Source: Burkholderiales bacterium (GTDB taxonomy: Bacteria > Pseudomonadota > Gammaproteobacteria > Burkholderiales > Casimicrobiaceae). Taken from it: 64,000 nucleotides of DNA. The stretch spans positions 1 to 64,000 of the forward strand of contig JABTUF010000002.1 of assembly GCA_015075645.1 (NCBI GenBank). Direction: 5' to 3'. This document shows, piece after piece, positions 61,856 to 64,000 of this stretch. The position numbers were made by a program, and so were the translations under genes. Positions within the stretch are counted from its first letter, which is position 1, and each line of letters begins with the position of its first letter. The notes under the pieces are model-generated. The model did not search any database. It saw only the letters and a program-made list of their open reading frames with translations, and had not been told where the DNA came from.

Positions 61856-63031
61856 TCAGAGCGCGCTCGCGAACAGCGCCTCGAAGTCCGCCTTGCCGCA
61901 CTTGCGCGGATTGGTCTGGTGGCAGAGGTCGGCGAACGCGACCTCGACCAGTCGCGGGATATCGGCGCGGGTCACCGGCCGGCCGCCCGCGATCTGCGAG
62001 AGCTTCGCGGGAATGCCGATCGAAGCCTTGAGTTCGCGCAGCCACGGCAGGAACGACGCGGCGCGGGCCTCTTCGCTGCCCGACGCGGCGCCCGGCGCGC
62101 CGCACACCCGTGCGAGTTCGGCCATCTTCGCGACCGCGGAGGGCAGGTTGAAGCCCATCACGTGGTCGATCATCACGCCGTTCGCGAGCCCGTGGTGCAG
62201 GTCGGCGACGGTGGAGAGCGCGTGCGCGCACGAATGGACCGCGCCCAGGTCCTTCTGGAACGCGATCGCGCCCATCATCGAGGCCATCAGCATCTCGCCG
62301 CGCGCGTGCAAGTTCGCGCCGTCGCGAACGGCCGTCGGCAGCGCACGCGCCGCGATTCTCGCCCCTTCGAGCGCAATGCCGTCGCACAGCGGATGGTAGG
62401 CCGGCGAGAGCCAGGACTCGACGTTGTGGGTGAGCGCGTCCATCCCGGTCGCGGCGGTCACCGCGGGGGGCAGGCCGACGGTGAGTTCGGGATCGGCGAA
62501 CACCTGCTTCGCGAGGATCTTCGGCGAGAACACGATCCGCTTGACGTGCGTGTCGTCCTCGGACACGACCGCCGAGCGGCCGACCTCGGAACCGGTGCCC
62601 GCGGTCGTCGGCAGCGCGACGAAGTACGGCAGCGCGTCGGGAATCGGGCGGACCTGCGGATGGTCCCAGGCGTATTCGAGCGCGCTGCCGCCGCCTTTCG
62701 CCACGGCGCCGACGATCTTCGCGACGTCGAGCGCCGCGCCGCCGCCCAGGCCCACGACGGCGTCCGCGCGGTGGGCGAGGAACGCGGCGGCCCCGGCGTT
62801 CGCCTGGGCCACGGTCGGATTGCCCCAGATGCCGTCGAACACGGCGGCCTCGAGTCCCGCGTGCCGGAGCGATTCGACGAGCGACTTCGCAACCGGGAGC
62901 GCCGCGAGCGCGCGGTCGGTGACCACGAGCGGGCGCGCGATGCCGTGCTCCCGCAGATGCGGTCCGACGAGCTTCGCTGCGCCGGGGCCGAAGGTGATCG
63001 CGGTGGGGAAGGAGAACTTGTCGAGGGTCAT
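61856..63031 (-). CDS. Iron-containing alcohol dehydrogenase
   Basis: 391 residues of the Fe-ADH family. Nucleotide loop VVGLGGGAALDVAKIVGAVA (Ala where Ser is usual), LPTTAGTGSEVGRSAVVS, and metal ligands in MDALTHNVESWLSP, LGAVHSCAHALST and ADLHHGLANGVMIDHVMGFN. Probably interconverts an alcohol and the aldehyde used by the neighbouring dehydrogenase (4-hydroxybutyrate or a diol-like substrate). Twelve bases from the amidotransferase gene and five from the binding-protein gene, so one operon. Confidence 0.88.
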   Translation of the reverse strand: MTLDKFSFPTAITFGPGAAKLVGPHLREHGIARPLVVTDRALAALPVAKSLVESLRHAGLEAAVFDGIWGNPTVAQANAGAAAFLAHRADAVVGLGGGAALDVAKIVGAVAKGGGSALEYAWDHPQVRPIPDALPYFVALPTTAGTGSEVGRSAVVSEDDTHVKRIVFSPKILAKQVFADPELTVGLPPAVTAATGMDALTHNVESWLSPAYHPLCDGIALEGARIAARALPTAVRDGANLHARGEMLMASMMGAIAFQKDLGAVHSCAHALSTVADLHHGLANGVMIDHVMGFNLPSAVAKMAELARVCGAPGAASGSEEARAASFLPWLRELKASIGIPAKLSQIAGGRPVTRADIPRLVEVAFADLCHQTNPRKCGKADFEALFASAL

Positions 63032-63036
63032 GTCGG

Positions 63037-64000
63037 TCAGGTGACGCGCACGAGGCGCAGTTCGAGGATGTCGTTGGGCCACATCGCGGCCTCGATGCCC
63101 GGCCGCATTGCCCAGGCGAGCGTGCGCCGGTAGAGCGGGACGAGCGGCAGGTCGGCGTGGAGGATGGCGAGCGCGTCGCGCACCAGCGCGCGCCGCGCTT
63201 CGATCGAAGGGGCGATGCGGATGGCGTCGATCGTCGCATCGAGCTTCGGGTTCACGTAGCGGCCGGCGTTGAACGTGCCGGTGCCCGCAGCGTCGAACGA
63301 ACGCACGGTCGAGTTGAGCATCGTCCAGGCGTCGGTCGTCGGCGTCCAGCCGAACTCGAACAGCGACGACTGCGCCTGCGTGAGCTTGGGGAAGAACTGC
63401 GCGGCCGGGGCGGTCGCGAGGCTCACCTTGATGCCGACCTGCGCGAGCATGCCGGCGATCGCCTGGCAGGCGGCCGCGCGCCAGGTGATCGACACGCAGT
63501 CCATGCCGACGCTGAAACCCTCGGCCCAGCCCGCGTCCTTCAGCAGCGCGCGCGCCTTCGCCGGATCGTAGGCGAGCCTCCGGTCGAGCGCGGGGTCGTA
63601 GCCGTCGACGAGCCTCGAGACGAACGAGCCGATCGGCGTGCCCTGGCCGCGCAGCACCTTGGCGACGATCGCGTCGGTGTCGATCGCGTGCGCGACCGCC
63701 TGGCGCACGCGCAGGTCCCGGAACGGATTGCGGCCCTTCGCGTCCGAGCCCGGCAACTCCGCGCGCGCCTGGTCGAAGCCCAGGTACTGGGTGCCGATAT
63801 CGGCCGTCTCGGTGATCCGGAAGCGCGGATCCTTCTTCAGTCGCCCGACGTCCTGGAACGGCGGGTCGATCACGAAATCGACCTGGCCCGACGCGAGCGC
63901 CGCGAGCCTCGTCGCGTCCGAACCGATGACGAGGAACACCGCTTCGTCGACGTTGCCGCGCTTGCCCCACCACTCAGGATGCGCGACCAGCACGACGCGG
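63037..64000 (-). CDS. ABC transporter substrate-binding protein, family 5 (peptide/nickel type), 3' part
   Basis: The C-terminal 320 residues of an SBP_bac_5 protein; the 5' end lies beyond base 64000. Reading starts with RVVLVAHPEWWGKRG, the family pattern before the ligand lobe; then ASGQVDFVIDPPFQDVGRLK, RDLRVRQAVAHAIDTDAIVA, GYDPALDRRLAYDPAKARAL and PLVPLYRRTLAWAMRPGIEA follow in order. The GTG at 63993 is internal, not the start. It precedes the alcohol dehydrogenase by five bases, so the imported solute probably enters this amine/alcohol pathway. Ligand unknown. Confidence 0.88.
   Translation of the reverse strand, partial: RVVLVAHPEWWGKRGNVDEAVFLVIGSDATRLAALASGQVDFVIDPPFQDVGRLKKDPRFRITETADIGTQYLGFDQARAELPGSDAKGRNPFRDLRVRQAVAHAIDTDAIVAKVLRGQGTPIGSFVSRLVDGYDPALDRRLAYDPAKARALLKDAGWAEGFSVGMDCVSITWRAAACQAIAGMLAQVGIKVSLATAPAAQFFPKLTQAQSSLFEFGWTPTTDAWTMLNSTVRSFDAAGTGTFNAGRYVNPKLDATIDAIRIAPSIEARRALVRDALAILHADLPLVPLYRRTLAWAMRPGIEAAMWPNDILELRLVRVT

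Noticed and set aside
63037..63993. Complete binding-protein gene starting at GTG 63993
   Set aside because: The conserved text continues upstream in frame (RVVLVAHPEW); the gene is truncated by the window edge and lacks its signal peptide.

Overview
The window comes from a high-GC bacterium, almost certainly a betaproteobacterium (Burkholderiales or a relative). Two conserved blocks point there: mdh / GntR / sdhCDAB-sdhE-gltA-sucAB-lpdA-zapE, and rpoE-rseA-rseB-degP-glutaredoxin-lepA-lepB-DUF4845-rnc-era-recO-pdxJ-nagZ. Coding density is very high. Many starts overlap upstream stops, GTG and TTG starts are common, and I saw no tRNA, rRNA, CRISPR, insertion sequence or prophage.

Layout. (1) 1-17627: central carbon metabolism. 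prpB and mdh run left; a GntR regulator and the TCA-cycle genes run right. They end with an acrylyl-CoA reductase (acuI type) and propionyl-CoA synthetase (prpE), so propionate entry and its methylcitrate exit (prpB) flank the TCA genes. (2) 17637-27266: an accessory island with an orphan Bug-type solute receptor, an acyl-AMP ligase with a degenerate carrier domain, a six-domain NRPS (A-PCP-C-A-PCP-TE) and a zinc-type (Rhizobium etli class) asparaginase. (3) 27458-38941: envelope-stress sigma factor module and the translation/processing operon; acpS, often found between pdxJ and nagZ, is absent here. (4) 39045-42225: cytochrome c, EamA permease, IclR regulator and a small secreted protein. (5) 42289-57537: a phosphonate-use regulon. 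A FadR-type GntR regulator and a palindromic operator sit between two divergent operons. Rightward are the 2-aminoethylphosphonate (AEP) ABC transporter and phnW. Leftward are gntR-phnA-phnY-pbfA and, almost without gaps, a Na/Pi carrier, an EamA permease and a dimethylglycine-dehydrogenase-like flavoprotein. (6) 57546-64000: REP-like palindromes, a Nudix protein, folD, and a leftward set of aldehyde dehydrogenase, C26 amidotransferase, iron alcohol dehydrogenase and an ABC substrate-binding protein that runs off the window.

How the parts work together. In region 5, AEP is imported and deaminated by PhnW to phosphonoacetaldehyde. Hydroxylated AEP probably reaches the same aldehyde through PbfA. 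PhnY oxidises the aldehyde to phosphonoacetate and PhnA splits that to acetate and phosphate. The three extra genes in the leftward operon may handle phosphate, export and N-methylated aminophosphonates. In region 2, two paralogous acyl-adenylating domains feed a minimal assembly line ending in a thioesterase with Cys in place of the nucleophilic Ser. This line and the extended phosphonate operon are the best candidates for undescribed biology. All calls come from reading the sequence by eye; no database search was run.
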